Shown here one piece after another: positions 13,550 to 25,678 of a DNA stretch of 64,000 bases; position 1 is the stretch's first letter; each line of letters opens with the position of its first letter. Origin of the DNA: Patagioenas fasciata (taxonomy: Eukaryota > Chordata > Aves > Columbiformes > Columbidae). The stretch lies in NCBI RefSeq assembly GCF_037038585.1, contig NC_092523.1, positions 30,323,501 to 30,387,500 on the forward strand, written 5' to 3'. Both the position numbers and the translations under genes were made by a program. The notes beneath the pieces are model-generated. The model was not told the DNA's origin and ran no database searches. It was given only the letters and a program-made list of their open reading frames with translations.

Positions 13550-13555
13550 AATAAA
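13550..13555 (+). terminator. Candidate polyadenylation signal of the SANT-domain gene
   Basis: An AATAAA hexamer lies about 1.16 kb after the stop codon at 12386. It is the first canonical hexamer I find downstream, so the 3' UTR would be about 1.2 kb. An ATTAAA at 12843-12848, followed by an A-run, is an alternative. Neither is proven. Confidence 0.35.
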
Positions 13556-13558
13556 AAC

Positions 13559-13612
13559 ATCTTTGATGGACACTGGCAAACATATATCTTTGATGGACAC
13601 TGGCAAACATAT
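13559..13612. repeat. 27-bp perfect tandem duplication
   Basis: Two identical, directly adjacent 27-bp units occupy 13559-13585 and 13586-13612; each unit begins atctttgatggacactgg. They start four bases after the AATAAA at 13550-13555. Confidence 0.95.
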
Positions 13613-14793
13613 ATTTTGTTTATTAATACGTCTGCAACCCAAAGAAAATTATTAGTATATCAGAGTAATGTAGGGAGATGCAGCATTTTACCAGTAAAAT
13701 TACATGAAACTCAGCTGTACTAAACAGAAAATCTCAATGTGAACAATTTTCTATTGTTGGTCCAAAAAAAGTTCAGAGCATCCTTTACAGGTCTGTGACC
13801 TCAAAAATATAAAGAATATATCATAGAATCTCATTTTATCTATTCAGTGAGTGTGTAGAGAAGCCCACCTCCCCAGCCTGTCAGGAATGTGATTGTTTAG
13901 CTCACTTTTTGCAAATGCAAAGTTAAGCATAATATATAGGTATTTATACTATAGAAGCCTAACATATACTAAAAAACTAGCATGTTGGTGTTTGGCTGTG
14001 CATGTGTTCCCACAAGGCAGAGAATACCTTCCTGGCACCCCTAAAAAAATGATTGGCATATGTCAGTGCATAACATAATTACTTTGAATACCAAACAGAA
14101 GCAGAACCCAAATTTCATTTTGCAGCTCCGCATCCACACAGATCACAGTGAATCCAGTCAGTTTTAGATCACCATAGACGGCCGGTAGAAAATAAGTTTT
14201 ATTATATTATGGTGATTAATCCAAACAGTTATGGCTCGTAGGGGCCTAAAAATGCCTGAGAACCACTTCGTTTCAGTAGTGTCGATCGGTGCGAGTTACA
14301 CTTTGCGTATCCCGAGTAACGCCGCGAATACCGGCGGGGCCTCGCCGCGACTCCGGCAGGGGGTCGGCGCCCATGTGACACCGCGGCGGCGGGGCTGGCT
14401 GGCCGGGAAGGGCGGCGGGCTCAGCGCCCGATGAGCGGGGCACACCGTCGCCGCCTGGTTGGGCGCACGGAGGCCCCTGGCAGCGAAGGAGGATGCGACC
14501 TAAGCGAGATGCAGCCGAGTCCAAAGCACGTCCGAGAGCTGCACCTTCAGCGGGGCCGGCCCGGACGGCGGGAGGCGGTGGGGCGTTCCTTGCGCTCCGC
14601 CACCGGGATGCTGCTGCGGCTCCCCCGCCGGCGCGGGGCGGGAGGAAGGGACGGGACGCTCCGGAGAGGGCAGGCCCCCGGCCGCGCCGCTCCCCTCCCG
14701 GCTGCACGTGCCGGCGCGGGGCCCCGACCACCCCCGGACCCGCCACGGAGACGCCGGTTTCGGACGGTGGCCCGTCCAGGCCGACCCCCTTAC

Positions 14794-14921
14794 CTGTGCT
14801 GCAGCCCCACCAGCCCCAGCGTGATCACATGGGGCACGTCCAGCTCGGTGGGCCACGCGCCGGCGGCGATGCAGCCGAACACGCCGCACTCCTCCCGGAT
14901 GCCCAGCTCCTCCAGCTCCAT
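14794..14921 (-). CDS. PPAT: PPAT exon 1 (amidophosphoribosyltransferase N-terminus, partial)
   Basis: PPAT (GPAT) converts PRPP and glutamine to 5-phosphoribosylamine, the committed first step of de novo purine synthesis, in the cytosol. Translation starts at the ATG at 14921-14919. The exon encodes about 43 residues beginning [17 protein letters not shown] and ending GLVGLQHR, with a canonical donor (cag/gtaagg) after 14794. An 11-residue propeptide precedes the catalytic N-terminal Cys of the class-II glutamine amidotransferase domain (REE/CGVFG), as in other vertebrate enzymes. No second PPAT exon is visible in the 14.8 kb to the left, so intron 1 probably runs past the window edge. A CACGTG box ends 3 bases upstream of the ATG. 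The gene is arranged head to head with PAICS. Confidence 0.95.
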
Positions 14922-15481
14922 GGCACGTGGCGGCGGGCGGCCCGGGCCCCGCTCTGCCGGCTCCCGCGCGCTCCTGCCGGCGCCGCGTGCAGCCAACAGC
15001 GCCGCGCCGCACGGAGCCGCCGGTCGCCTACCGGCGCGGGCCCCTCATTTACATACGGAAGGCGCGCGGGCCCGCACTGCCGCCTCGCCCGTCCCCTCCC
15101 CGCCCCCGCCCCCCGCCAGGCCCGCGACCCCGCACCCGCTGTCCGAGGGGGGCCAAGGTTTGTCCGCGAGGTGAAGGGGCGCGGGGAGTCGGGGGCCGGC
15201 CGCGGCGCCGCCATTGGCCGGGACGCGGGCCGGGGCTGTGTTTGCAGGGGGGTGGCGGAGGTTGGGGCGGGGACGGTCGGCCGGGGTTCGCCCGGGGGGC
15301 TTGGCGGGGCGGAGAGGGGCGCGGGCCGTCCCCACCGCCTTAGGCGACGATTGGCGATCGGCGCCGCTGCCCGCCGCCCCGCCTGCCCGCCCCTTCCGCC
15401 GGCTCCTTCTTACCCCCGCGGCGGCGGCGTGTGCTGAGCCTGTGTTCTGTGCCCTAGGTGCCTGCTCCCGCTGCCGCAGCC
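14922..15481. promoter_or_regulatory. Bidirectional PPAT/PAICS promoter
   Basis: The two start codons are 560 bp apart and point away from each other, the classic vertebrate GPAT-AIRC arrangement, known from chicken, in which both genes are driven from one short promoter. Elements I can see: a CACGTG E-box (14924-14929), an ETS-like CGGAAG (15056-15061), inverted CCAAT boxes (CCATTGG at 15211-15217; ATTGG at 15350-15354) and Sp1-type GC boxes (GGGGCGGGG 15264-15272; GGGGCGG 15306-15312). There is no clear TATA box. Transcription starts cannot be placed from sequence. Confidence 0.85.
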
Positions 15482-18400
15482 ATGGCCCCCGCAGCATCAG
15501 GTAACTGCCCGGCCCCCGCCTGGACGAGTCGCGGGGTGGGGGCGGCCGTTGGGCCGGTAACGGTCATGGGCGGGTGTCGAGGGGCACCGCTCCCGACGGG
15601 CCGGTTCCCGCTTGTTGGTTCTTGGAAGTTTGTTGTTTTTTTTTTTTTCCTAAGCTTTTTTTTTTTGTCCCCAGCCCGAGGGGGACCACGGTCCCCCCGT
15701 TCACCCGTGCCGCAGGAGAGGCAGGGAGGGGCAGGTGAACGCTTCGAGCCGAAGCTTCAGCCCCCTCCTGCTCCGGGCGGAGGATGCTCCGGGCGGCTGC
15801 CGCTGCCCAGCCGACCCGTTCGGCTTCCACAGCTCCGGGTTTGTCCGAAGGAGCGCAGCGCGAAACGCGGCCTGCCGTTAACGGGCGCATCCCTCGTGCC
15901 ACCGGAGTCGCCCGGGCAGGTTTTGAGCGACTGCTCAAAAGCAAAACCTGCACAAATTGCCCTGGAGGTGCGGGCTTAGCGTGCTCGTCACGTTCATCGG
16001 CTGCAGCGCGGGATCCTGTTGGGTCTCACTTTGCACGCAGCTGATAAAGTTTGCGAGCTTGGGCTTGCATGCAGAAGTAAAAAACTTCTTTGAATCTGAA
16101 ACTGATTTTTTTCCTTTCTTTAGACCTGAAACTTGGTAAAAAAGTTAATGAAGGTAAAACAAAAGAAGTGTACGAGCTGCCAGATATTCCGGGATGTGTT
16201 CTCATGCAGTCGAAAGACCAAATAACAGCGGGAAATGCAGCCAGGAAAGACCGAATGGAAGGGAAGGCTGCCATTTCTAATACAACGACTAGCTGTGTGT
16301 TTCAGTTGCTTCAGGAAGCTGGTAAGTATTTCAAAAGTAGAATACAGGCCTGCATATTACAGATGTTGTTAGAAAACAGTATTATATGTATTCGTTTGTC
16401 CTGCCTCGAGGCTCTGATGGGGTTTTTTAGTGTCTTTTCTATTAGTTTTTAGTTACACTTTTCTCTCATGTACTGCAGAGTTGGGTGGGTGACTTGTTCA
16501 CTTGGAACATGAGACCATCTGAAGTAATCTTATCGCAGATAACACTACAATAGTTTCTCCTGCTTGTTTGGACACAGCCCTGATCGTCCCCTCTACCTTT
16601 GTCAGTTCTTCCCTACCCCCTTGCCTGTAATAGTGTATGGGATCTTTATCGAATCTCTTGCTACATCTGCCTGCACGGAAGTCACTGCTAGTTAGTGGCA
16701 CTACCAGACTGTGTCTAAGCTGTGTGGAATTTGTGCCTGATTGTTGAAAGATAAAATTAGAGTATTCTTCTATATTTTGGTCTGTATTGAATCTATCAGG
16801 AACTTAATGTTTGCCATGAAAGACTCAACTTGCTTCTAGCATCAGGAGTACTTTTTCATGGAGCATATAACTAACTTGAGTCAAGCAAGTAAATTTTGCA
16901 GCACACTTCCAAAAATGGAACCAGTACCTCTTTTTGAGAATTTTGGAGTGTCTTTGACAGAGAAGACATGTTGTGAAGAGGAATTTGCGCTGCTGAGTTT
17001 TCACAAAATCACAGAATGTTAGGGATTCGAAGAGACCTCGAAAGATCATCTAGTCCAATCCCCCTGCCGGAGCAGGAAGACCTAGATAAGGTTACACAGG
17101 ATGGTGTCCAGGCGGGTTTTGAATGTCTCCAGAGAAGGAGACTCCACAACCTCCCTGGGCAGCCTGTTCCAGTGTTCTGTCACCCTCACTGAGAAGAAGT
17201 TTCTTCTCAAATTTAAATGGAACCTCCTGTGTTCCAGTTTGTACCCATTGCCCCTTGTCTTATCATTGGTTGTCACCGAGAAGATCCTGGCTCCATCCTC
17301 ATGACACTCACCCTTTATATATTTATAAACATTAATGAGGTCACCCCTCAGTCTCCTCCAGGCTAAAGAGACGCAGCTCCCTCAGCCTTTCCTCGTAAGG
17401 GAGATGCTCCACTCCCTTGATCATCTTTGTTGCCCTGCGCTGGACTCTCTCCAGCAGTTCCCTGTCCTTCTTGAACTGAGGGGCCCAGAACTGGACACAA
17501 TATTCCAGGTGTGGTCTCACCAGGGCAGAGTAGAGGGGGAGGAGAACTTCTCTCGACCTACTGACCACCCCCCTTCTAATACACCCCAGGATGCCGTTGG
17601 CCTCCCTGGCCACAAAGGCAGTGCTGGCTCATGGTCATCCTGCTGTCCACCTGGACCCCCAGGTCCCTTTCCCCTACACTGTTCTCCAACAGGTCATTTC
17701 CCAACTTATACTGGAACCTGGGGTTGTTCCTACCCAGATGCAAGACTCTACACCTGCCCTTGGTATATTTCATTAAATTTTTCCCTTCCCAACTCTTCAG
17801 TCTGTCCAGGTCTCACTGAATGGCAGCACAACCTTCTGGAGTGTCAGCCACTCCTCCCAGCTTGGTGTCATCAACACATTTGCTGACAGTGCACTGTATT
17901 CCTTCATCCAAGTCGTTGATGAATATGTTGAATAGTACTGGTCCCAGTAGTGACCCTTGAGGCACTCCACTAGATAGAGGCCTCCAACTAGACTCTGACC
18001 CATTGACCACGACTCTCTGGCTTCTTTCCTTCAGCCAGTTCACAGTCCACCTTACTACCCGATCGTCCAGTCCACACTTCAGCAGTTTAGCTGCGAGAGT
18101 GCTGTGGGAGACTGTCAAATGCTTTACTGAAATCAAACTAGATCACTTCCACTGCCTTGCCATCATCTCTCCACCTGATTATATGCTCATAAAAGTCAAT
18201 GAGGTTGGTTAAGCGTGACTTCCCCTTGGTGAAGCCATGTTGACTGCCTCTAAGGACCTTCTTTTCCTTGATATGCCATGAGGTGGCACCTAGGATAAGT
18301 TATTCCATCACTTTCCCAGGAATGGAGGTGAAGCTGATTGGTCTATAGTTACCTGGGTCCTCCTCCTTGCCCTTTTTGAAGACTGGAGTGACATTTGCTT

Positions 18401-21400
18401 TCCTCCAGTCCTCAGGCACCTCTCCTGTTTCCCAGGACTTGGCAAAGATGATGGAGAGTGGTCCAGCAATGACCTCCGCCAGCTCCCTCAGCACCCGCGG
18501 GTGCATCCCATCCGGACCCATGGATTTATGGATGTCCAGATTGCCTAATTGCTCTCTAACCTAGTTCTTATCAACTAAGGAACACACTTCCATTTTCCTG
18601 ACTTCCTCTGGGGCCTCAGCGGTACGGGGCTCCTCAGGACAGCCTCCAGCAGTGTAGACAGATACAAAGCAGGCATTCAGTAACTCTGCCATCTCTGTAT
18701 TTTCTGTCACCAAGGCACCCACCTCATTCATCAGTGGGCCTACGTTGCCTGCCATGTATTGGAAAAAGTTCTTTCTGTTGTCCCTGACCCCTCTTGCCAG
18801 GTTTAATTCTAAGGAGGCCTTAGCTTTCTTAGCTGCCTCCCTACACCCTCTGACAACAGCCTTATATTCTTCCCAAGTGGCCAGCCCCTCCTTCCATGAC
18901 CTCTAAACTCTCCTCTTCCACTTGAGCTTACCCAGCAGCTCCCTGTTTAACCACACAGATCTCCTGGCTCCATTCCTTGACTTCCTCCATGTTGTGATGC
19001 TCTGATCTTGAGCTTTTGAACTTGAGTCTGCAAACAGTACTATAATACAGGTATCAGTGAACTTGGTTGAAATGTCTTAGAGCTGTGTGCTCATTGCACT
19101 TTGGAGCAGTCGCACAAAAACTGCTCAAGTACCAGCTGAGTTACTCCAAAAGTTGTATTCTTTGTTAGGTGTAGTAATAGTTCTCAGATAGTCAAACAGT
19201 AAAGTCCTAAGTGTGTTTCATACACAGGGAAGAGAAAGATGGTTTCCACAGAGTTCTATCTACCAAATTTATGTGCAAGCTGTTCTTAAAATATGGGCTG
19301 AGACCAAGATATTTTGCAAATGGATTGGTGGGGAAAGAAAAAACTGTGATCAAGTAATTCAGTATAATCCTCAGTTGCTGGATTTCCTGGGAAGCCTATT
19401 GTGCATACAGTACAAAGAAGCCTCCAAGGTCTTTCTGATTATATCTGCAGTTGATCAAAACTACTAGGTTTTGTTTAGGAACAATTTATGAGTTGTTTTG
19501 CTTAATTCTTAAATAGGCAATAGTAAATATAATTTCTGTAGGATATTAAATATTTTGATTGTTAGCTTTAGCTGTGAAGGAGCCATGCTGTAGACATCTC
19601 AAAGATCCTTAAATGTTTTGTACTCAGTAACTTCAGGTGCTGTGGAAAAATATGCGGAGTAAACTGCAGCTGTATTTTAAAGCAACAGAATAACTTTTGG
19701 GGTTCTTCATCAGTTTGCTTATTTGATTGGCATAAGTTGCAGATAACGTGAATGCCTCATTGTAGAAGTCGTTTGTTTGCTTTGTGCAACTTTTCTTAAC
19801 CTACTCTTTCAAAGGTGATGATTTACAAAGTTCTGTTAAAGTTTCTCCTTTATAATAGCACTGAAGTCAGCCCTTCAAAAGCACAGGTCTGCACTGATGA
19901 AAAATGTAGTAGTAAACCGTGCGGGGGCCTTAATGCCTGGATTTAGAAGTAACATAATATGCAGTTGATTATTTAAATCGTTCTGCCATTGAGGGCAATG
20001 CAACAAAATCAGAAGAGTCAATCTTAATACTATATTTTAAGATTTAGCTCTTCCTTTATGGATCTGGAAGTGGAATGGAACAGAGCTACTTCTTGCTTTG
20101 ACTGGATACAGCTCCTTTTTCTGGCAGATACCAGTTGGGCTTGGATGTTGTCTTGTCCTCAGGGGAGAAAAGTGGGACTTTGGTCAAAAGTGAAATTGAA
20201 AGAAGAGCCATTTTGCACTTGCAGTGGCTATCTGCACATGTTGGCTGTCCCTGAAGATGTAGTGCTTTAAATAGATATTGTCTTGTAATGGAAGAGAGGA
20301 CTAAGTCATTTTCCATGCCCCATCCTCCTTTATTCAACTAAGCAGTAAAGACTACCATACTTTTGTGTTTTGCTGCCTTTCTTAAACTCCTCTGAAAACC
20401 TCCAATTACTGTTCCAGGTTATGATGGATCTTCCTGGTACCTGGTTGCTGCTAACTGTTGTCTAAAAACAAGCCATTGTGAGGGATGGAGTTTTAAAAAT
20501 GTCCATTAACAAGATTTTGCAGGAATAGGACTTCTGACCAGGGCATGAGGTTCTGAGCTACAGGAGAGTGTTGCATGATAAAACTGGCAGAGCTAATGAG
20601 TTGTGGAAAGTAACTGCATTGATCACCTTTTGCAAGGCAAGAGTGGTCTTAAAATACCCTGAAGAGATTCAGTGTATCGCTTAAGTCTAGATAAGAACAA
20701 GATGTTTGTGACTTGTTTCAGCTGTGGACTGTGCCTGGTAATGGAACTAAGCTGCCATCTTTATATTTAGGAATCAAAACAGCTTTTGTTAGGAAACAGA
20801 GTGACACAGCATTCATAGCCGCTCACTGTGAAATGATCCCAATTGAATGGGTGTGCAGAAGAATTGCTACTGGCTCCTTCCTCAAAAGAAACCCTGGTGT
20901 TAAAGAAGGATATAAGTTTTACCCACCCAAAATTGAGATGTTTTACAAGGTAAGCTTCCTTTCCTGTGATATTAATCAAACTTAAATAGAGATAGAATTT
21001 TGTATTATGTCCTTAAAACTGCTCACAAATAAAGCAAGTAGCAGTAGTGGCTGACCAATCCTGTTAGTGTTGGTAGTTTTGCCATTCTAGTGTTTTCTTG
21101 TGTTTTTGTCTAACAGCTGTTTTATCTAAAGTGTCTAGAATGCAATACTGGTGTATGGGGCCATCAAAGAAAACCAAGCCACACTGTACATAAAATATAT
21201 ATTTTTTAATAAAGTATAAGGACTTTTTAGGCATAAGTCTAAGGCATCAGTTTAAATGGATGTATTGATGTATTTAAGATAAATAGTATGTGGCACACTG
21301 AGAATGAGTAGCTAGCTAGTCACTTAGAATTCAGCACTTTGGGTATGCATGCTGAAAGAAGTGTCTTGTGAACTATGACCTAGAGTGTTGTTTGTAGTGT

Positions 21401-24400
21401 ACCTTGTCACTCTTGGGGCACTGTCCAAACTTGAAGTGCTTTGAAAGATGTTGAGGTGTTACAGTGAGTGTTTTCAATGTTGCTGTCACTCTTTTTTTTT
21501 AGTGCTGATCATCAAATATTAGTTTGAAGCTTGAATTTGTTTTTTGAAAAGAAACAAACAAAACCTAGTATTTTCTTCTAATGGTTATTTTGCTCTTCTA
21601 GCTATCTTAAATTACATGATGTTTTGGTTTTCTAAACAGGATGATGCTAATAATGATCCACAGTGGTCTGAGGAGCAGCTAATTGAAGCAAAATTCTGTT
21701 TTGCTGGACTTACTATTGGCCAGACTGAAGTGGATATTATGGCTCGTTCTACTCAAGCTATTTTTGAGATCCTGGAAAAGTCATGGCAGCCCCAAAACTG
21801 CACTCTGGTAGACCTGAAGGTATAAGAATCTGACTTTTCACAATCCTGGTTCTAACAGGAAATATATTCACTATATAGTTCCTAAAATAGGATTATTTTG
21901 TTTTAGATTGAATTTGGTGTTAATATTCTGACAAAAGAAATTGTTCTTGCTGATGTTATTGATAATGATTCTTGGAGATTGTGGCCATCGGGAGACAGAA
22001 GCCAGCAGAAGGACAAACAGGTACTGTTTTCATCTTTACCTTTTAAGTCAGTTGGGAAGGAAAATTAGTGGCTTTTTCTTGTTACAGAGTAGCTCATAGG
22101 GTACCTAATGTCCAATCCTGTTCTCATTAAATAGTTGATTATCTGGTTTATAGTAGAAAAAAAAATCCTTTGCCTATATATCTTCAATAGGAAAGCCCAA
22201 TAGCACTATTGACTGGAGCTATTGTAATGAAGTGTGGAGCTTCCAGGGAAACAAGTATTTCTGACTTGCTGTGCTGATAATAAAATGGTTGGACAACAAA
22301 TCGATAGGAAGAATATAAAGTTTTGTTCCCAGGTCTGCCTCCAAGTTTCTCTGTTTACTCAGAATGGTATCCCTATTAGGAGAGATCTGGCGATACATAA
22401 GAAGAATCTACAGGGACAATGGTTTTCTTCATTATTTATTTAGGTTAAGTGTGAATTCAATATTCAGTTGTCTGTGTTACTAAAAGACCCTGGCCACATA
22501 TGAGGACTGCAAACAAGGTTGAAGTAAAACTTGTCCTGTATTTAAACTTGTAGCAATTACAGTTGTCAAATATCTCTGAATTACCAGATAAGCAGTTATG
22601 AAAGAACCGTTTTGGAAATGCTGCTGCCATGAATCTCCTGTGACAGTCACTGACACTAGCAGCAGAGACCCTGTGAGAGAAAGTGGCTGTAAGCCACAGG
22701 GAAAAAATTCAAAATGTTTGTGTGGGAGGAGGGATATTATTTTTAAATTGGGAAGCAGAACTGCTCTGTTGTTTACTTCACCTAACTATGTAGTAGCATG
22801 CTAAAGTGAATTGTTCTGACAATGCTTTTGCTCATCTCCCTAAAGTAAGGTACATGATAATATCATGCAGAATCTTAAGTTGGCTAGTGCAGTGCCACTT
22901 CAGGAAATCACCTTTTTACAAATACAATTTTAAATAAGTTGTATGTCTTTCCCTGAATTTATCCTTTGGGAAGCTTCTAAAACCTTGATACCCCCATAGC
23001 TAACAGCCTTTTGTGTTGCAAATGTCCATGAACTGTAATGTGGAAGGTTGTTTACACCTACTGAAATGGTTCTTCATTAATAGCTCTTCCTTGCTTCCAT
23101 ATCCACTCTCTCCTATATCTGTATCAATCTCTGTTCTCCTTCCCATGGAATGGCTGGGAACTGCATAAATATTTCAGTTGGGGTATTATAAATTATGTCA
23201 GCAAAATGAGTGCTTTATGTACTGAAAACTCGTAATCAACTTCAAGTTGTTTGTGTTTTTGTTTTTTACCTCTTTACAGTCCTACCGAGACCTGAAAGAA
23301 GTGACTCCTGAAGCATTGCAGATGGTTAAGAGAAACTTTGAATGGGTTGCAGAAAGAGTGGAGGTGTGTTTTTATGGACAACGTGTCTAGACTTCAATAA
23401 TTGCACGTCTTCAGTCCTGCTCACTGTTTTTCTTTCCTCTGCCCCTCTTCACTCTTTTCCTTAGTTGCTTTTGAAAACAAAGAGCCAAGGTAGAGTTGTG
23501 GTGTTGATGGGATCCCCTTCTGACCTCAGTCACTGTGAAAAAATTAAAAAGGCATGTGCAACCTTTGGAATTCCTTGTGAGTTAAGAGTGACCTCTGCTC
23601 ACAAAGGGCCAGATGAAACTCTAAGGATCAAAGCAGAATATGAAGGTAAATGTCCAAGAACTACTGATTTGGATTTAAACAATATCGTATTCAAGAATGA
23701 CTTAGCCATTTGAGGATTTGTGTGGGATTTTTCCATTTTTTGTTAAAGATAACACCAAGCTGTTTCAATGCTGTTCTACACTTGCTAAATACACAATGAC
23801 AGGTTATAGACTGAAGGAGGGAATTGCAGAGAAATGTATTGTCCTGCTGCCCAGCTGCAGCTTCCAGTACTCTAAGTCTAACCCCTGCTTTTATCCCAGT
23901 ACCAGAACTACTTTGCCCAAGCCTTGATCATGTTAATATGCTTATTGTAACATCTTGCTGGTACTGCTGGCCCTTCTGAAACAAGGAGTGGCAATTTCTC
24001 TCTGAATATTCTTAGGTGCTAATTATAAGGCAGATGTTGCTCCTGTCATGTTATCCTGCATGTTTCATGAAAATATTCCTGTTCATTGTTTTAGATGGCA
24101 TAAGAAAAAAAAAAACCAAACTTCATTTACATTCTTAACAGTAAAACTTGACATCTCTTCAAAAGCATTTACAGCCTAGCAGAGCAGAGATAAGAACTAT
24201 TTATTTTGTGGGAGTATACTTTCTACTCATTGAAACTACAGATGTGGTAACGGTAGTTGAGAAACACTTATTTTGAGGTGAACTGTGTTAAGATTTAGGG
24301 AGAAGAACACTTAAAGATCAAAAGGTTTAATGGCTGTGTTCTCTACAAAGCTAAGCAGCACCTATTCCTCTGATACTGTGACTTCCCCTCAGAGACAGAA

Positions 24401-25678
24401 TAAGATTCTAACTTCAGCTGTGGTAAACAGTAGCTGGGATTTAAGGCTGCAAGATTTGGAAGATATTTCTGTAAAGGAGGAAGTCGGACACAAAATTCTA
24501 GTGCTATGTAATGGAATTGAGAAAATGACTGCAAACAGAATTGTGGACTTGGATACTAAGTTCCCACAAAAGCAAGTGGTAGAGAGCAAGGTGGATTGCT
24601 TATTTCTTCATATCTTTTTATCCCCACCCAGGAGATGGAATTCCAACGGTGTTTGTGGCAGTAGCTGGCAGAAGCAATGGTTTGGGGCCGGTAATGTCTG
24701 GTAACACTGCTTATCCAGTTGTCAACTGTCCTCCACTCTCAGCTGACTGGGGTGCTCAGGATGTGTGGTCTTCTCTCAGACTACCCAGCGGTAAGATGTT
24801 CTTCAAATTCTGCTCTGGTACTGACCTTGCTCTATTTTTGTTGTTGTTCTAGTGTACGTACATATACAAATATTTGGCAAAACACTGGAAAAATAGCTGC
24901 ATCAGTACTGAATAAAGTCTTATAGAAGTATCTTGCATACTGTCTTTGACTCTTTGATGGCAAAAAGCCCATTAAACAGAGTAATGATTACATAGGAATA
25001 ATCTTTAGAAAGATGTAAACCTTGCCTTATTTTTGATAAATATTCCTGTTTGAAGTTGGAATTAGTATTGATGGAGATTTAAAAAATTGAATTTTGTTAA
25101 TAGAGCTGTTAATAATTGAGCTGCATTTTACTTATGATCAAAGACTTTTTAAAAAAGATCTTTCTCCTCAATCAGTGTAGATAGGATCTTAACTCTATCT
25201 CTTTATTGCATTGTTACCTGTATTATATTTTACTTTTGTTAGTGACTTGAAGGAATGCTTGGCAACTAGGGGGCCCAGAAGTCTGTTACCTTTGTATAAG
25301 AAGAGTCATTTGCTATGCTGGCTTTTGGTTTAAGATGCCATGAAGCAGTCATATTAGAAGTAGTGGAACACATGATACTTCAGTAGCTTTAAAACTAGAT
25401 CATGTGGTTCCTGGAGGCTGAAACAATCATCGCCTTAAATTGTTCTTAAGAGGCAGTGTTTTGTTTGACTATAAGACATGCTTTGGTTAAGTGGCATATT
25501 CTTCTCTGCAGGTCTTGGCTGTCCTACTACTCTGTCACCTGAAGGGGCTGCCCAGTTTGCTGCCCAGATATTTGGGTTAAACAACCATTTGGTGTGGGCC
25601 AAACTGCGATCAAACATGTTAAACACCTGGATCTCCTTGAAGCAGGCTGACAAAAAGCTTCGAGAGTGCACCTTGTAA
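15482..25678 (+). CDS. PAICS: PAICS, bifunctional AIR carboxylase/SAICAR synthetase (complete, 9 exons)
   Basis: PAICS carries out two consecutive steps of purine synthesis in the cytosol: AIR to CAIR, then CAIR plus aspartate to SAICAR. Coding exons are 15482-15500, 16124-16321, 20771-20949, 21640-21819, 21907-22020, 23280-23363, 23465-23645, 24632-24790 and 25512-25678 (stop TAA). All junctions are GT/AG and in phase, giving 1281 nt or 426 residues, the length I recall for chicken. Residues 1 to about 260 form the SAICAR-synthetase domain ([19 protein letters not shown] near the start; later [12 protein letters not shown]). From about residue 266, exons 7-9 encode the AIR carboxylase domain ([33 protein letters not shown]), ending KKLRECTL. 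The domain boundary falls near the exon 6/7 junction. The start ATG has a G at +4 and follows a CpG-island leader. Intron 2 (16322-20770) holds an antisense CR1. I see no frameshift or missing catalytic block. Confidence 0.98.
17007..19020 (-). mobile_element. CR1 LINE, about 2 kb, antisense in PAICS intron 2
   Basis: This is a 2-kb CR1 copy on the minus strand, its 3' end at the left (cacagaatgttaggg, the reverse complement of the CR1 tail). Reading leftward it encodes broken blocks of the CR1 ORF2 reverse transcriptase: [16 protein letters not shown] (about 18.7 kb), [20 protein letters not shown] and [15 protein letters not shown] (18.3-18.5 kb), [20 protein letters not shown] with the YxDD-type block altered to CVDDTK (17.8-18.1 kb), then ARPHLEYC-like and [15 protein letters not shown] blocks. 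Stops and frameshifts break the frame, so it cannot move itself. It is longer than the sister copy at 5260-6321 and clearly of the same subfamily. It transcribes against PAICS and lies wholly inside the intron. Confidence 0.95.

Larger units (their letters stand above)
12387..14793. other. SANT gene 3' UTR/PPAT intron 1 overlap region
   Basis: Between the SANT gene stop and the PPAT exon 1 donor I find no further coding exon on either strand. The left half should be SANT 3' UTR and the whole stretch PPAT intron 1. GC content rises steeply from about 14290, where the promoter CpG island begins. Confidence 0.5.
14290..15620. promoter_or_regulatory. CpG island covering PPAT exon 1, shared promoter and PAICS exon 1
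   Basis: Against an AT-rich background, these 1.3 kb are very GC-rich and dense in CpG. They contain both first exons and the intergenic promoter. The long open frames here on both strands reflect GC-rich sequence with few stops and are not genes. CACGTG E-boxes occur at 14705-14710 (PPAT intron 1) and 14924-14929. Confidence 0.9.

Noticed and set aside
14273-15979. Many overlapping open frames (up to about 314 codons) on both strands around the PPAT/PAICS promoter
   Set aside because: They are low-complexity Arg/Ala/Pro/Gly proteins caused by GC-rich CpG-island sequence with few stops. Only the PPAT exon 1 and PAICS exon 1 frames have splice and family support.
17101-18212. Plus-strand open frames rich in Ser, Pro and Cys
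   Set aside because: These are antisense shadows of the minus-strand CR1 element. The same frames recur as minus-strand shadows of the CR1 at 5.3-6.3 kb.
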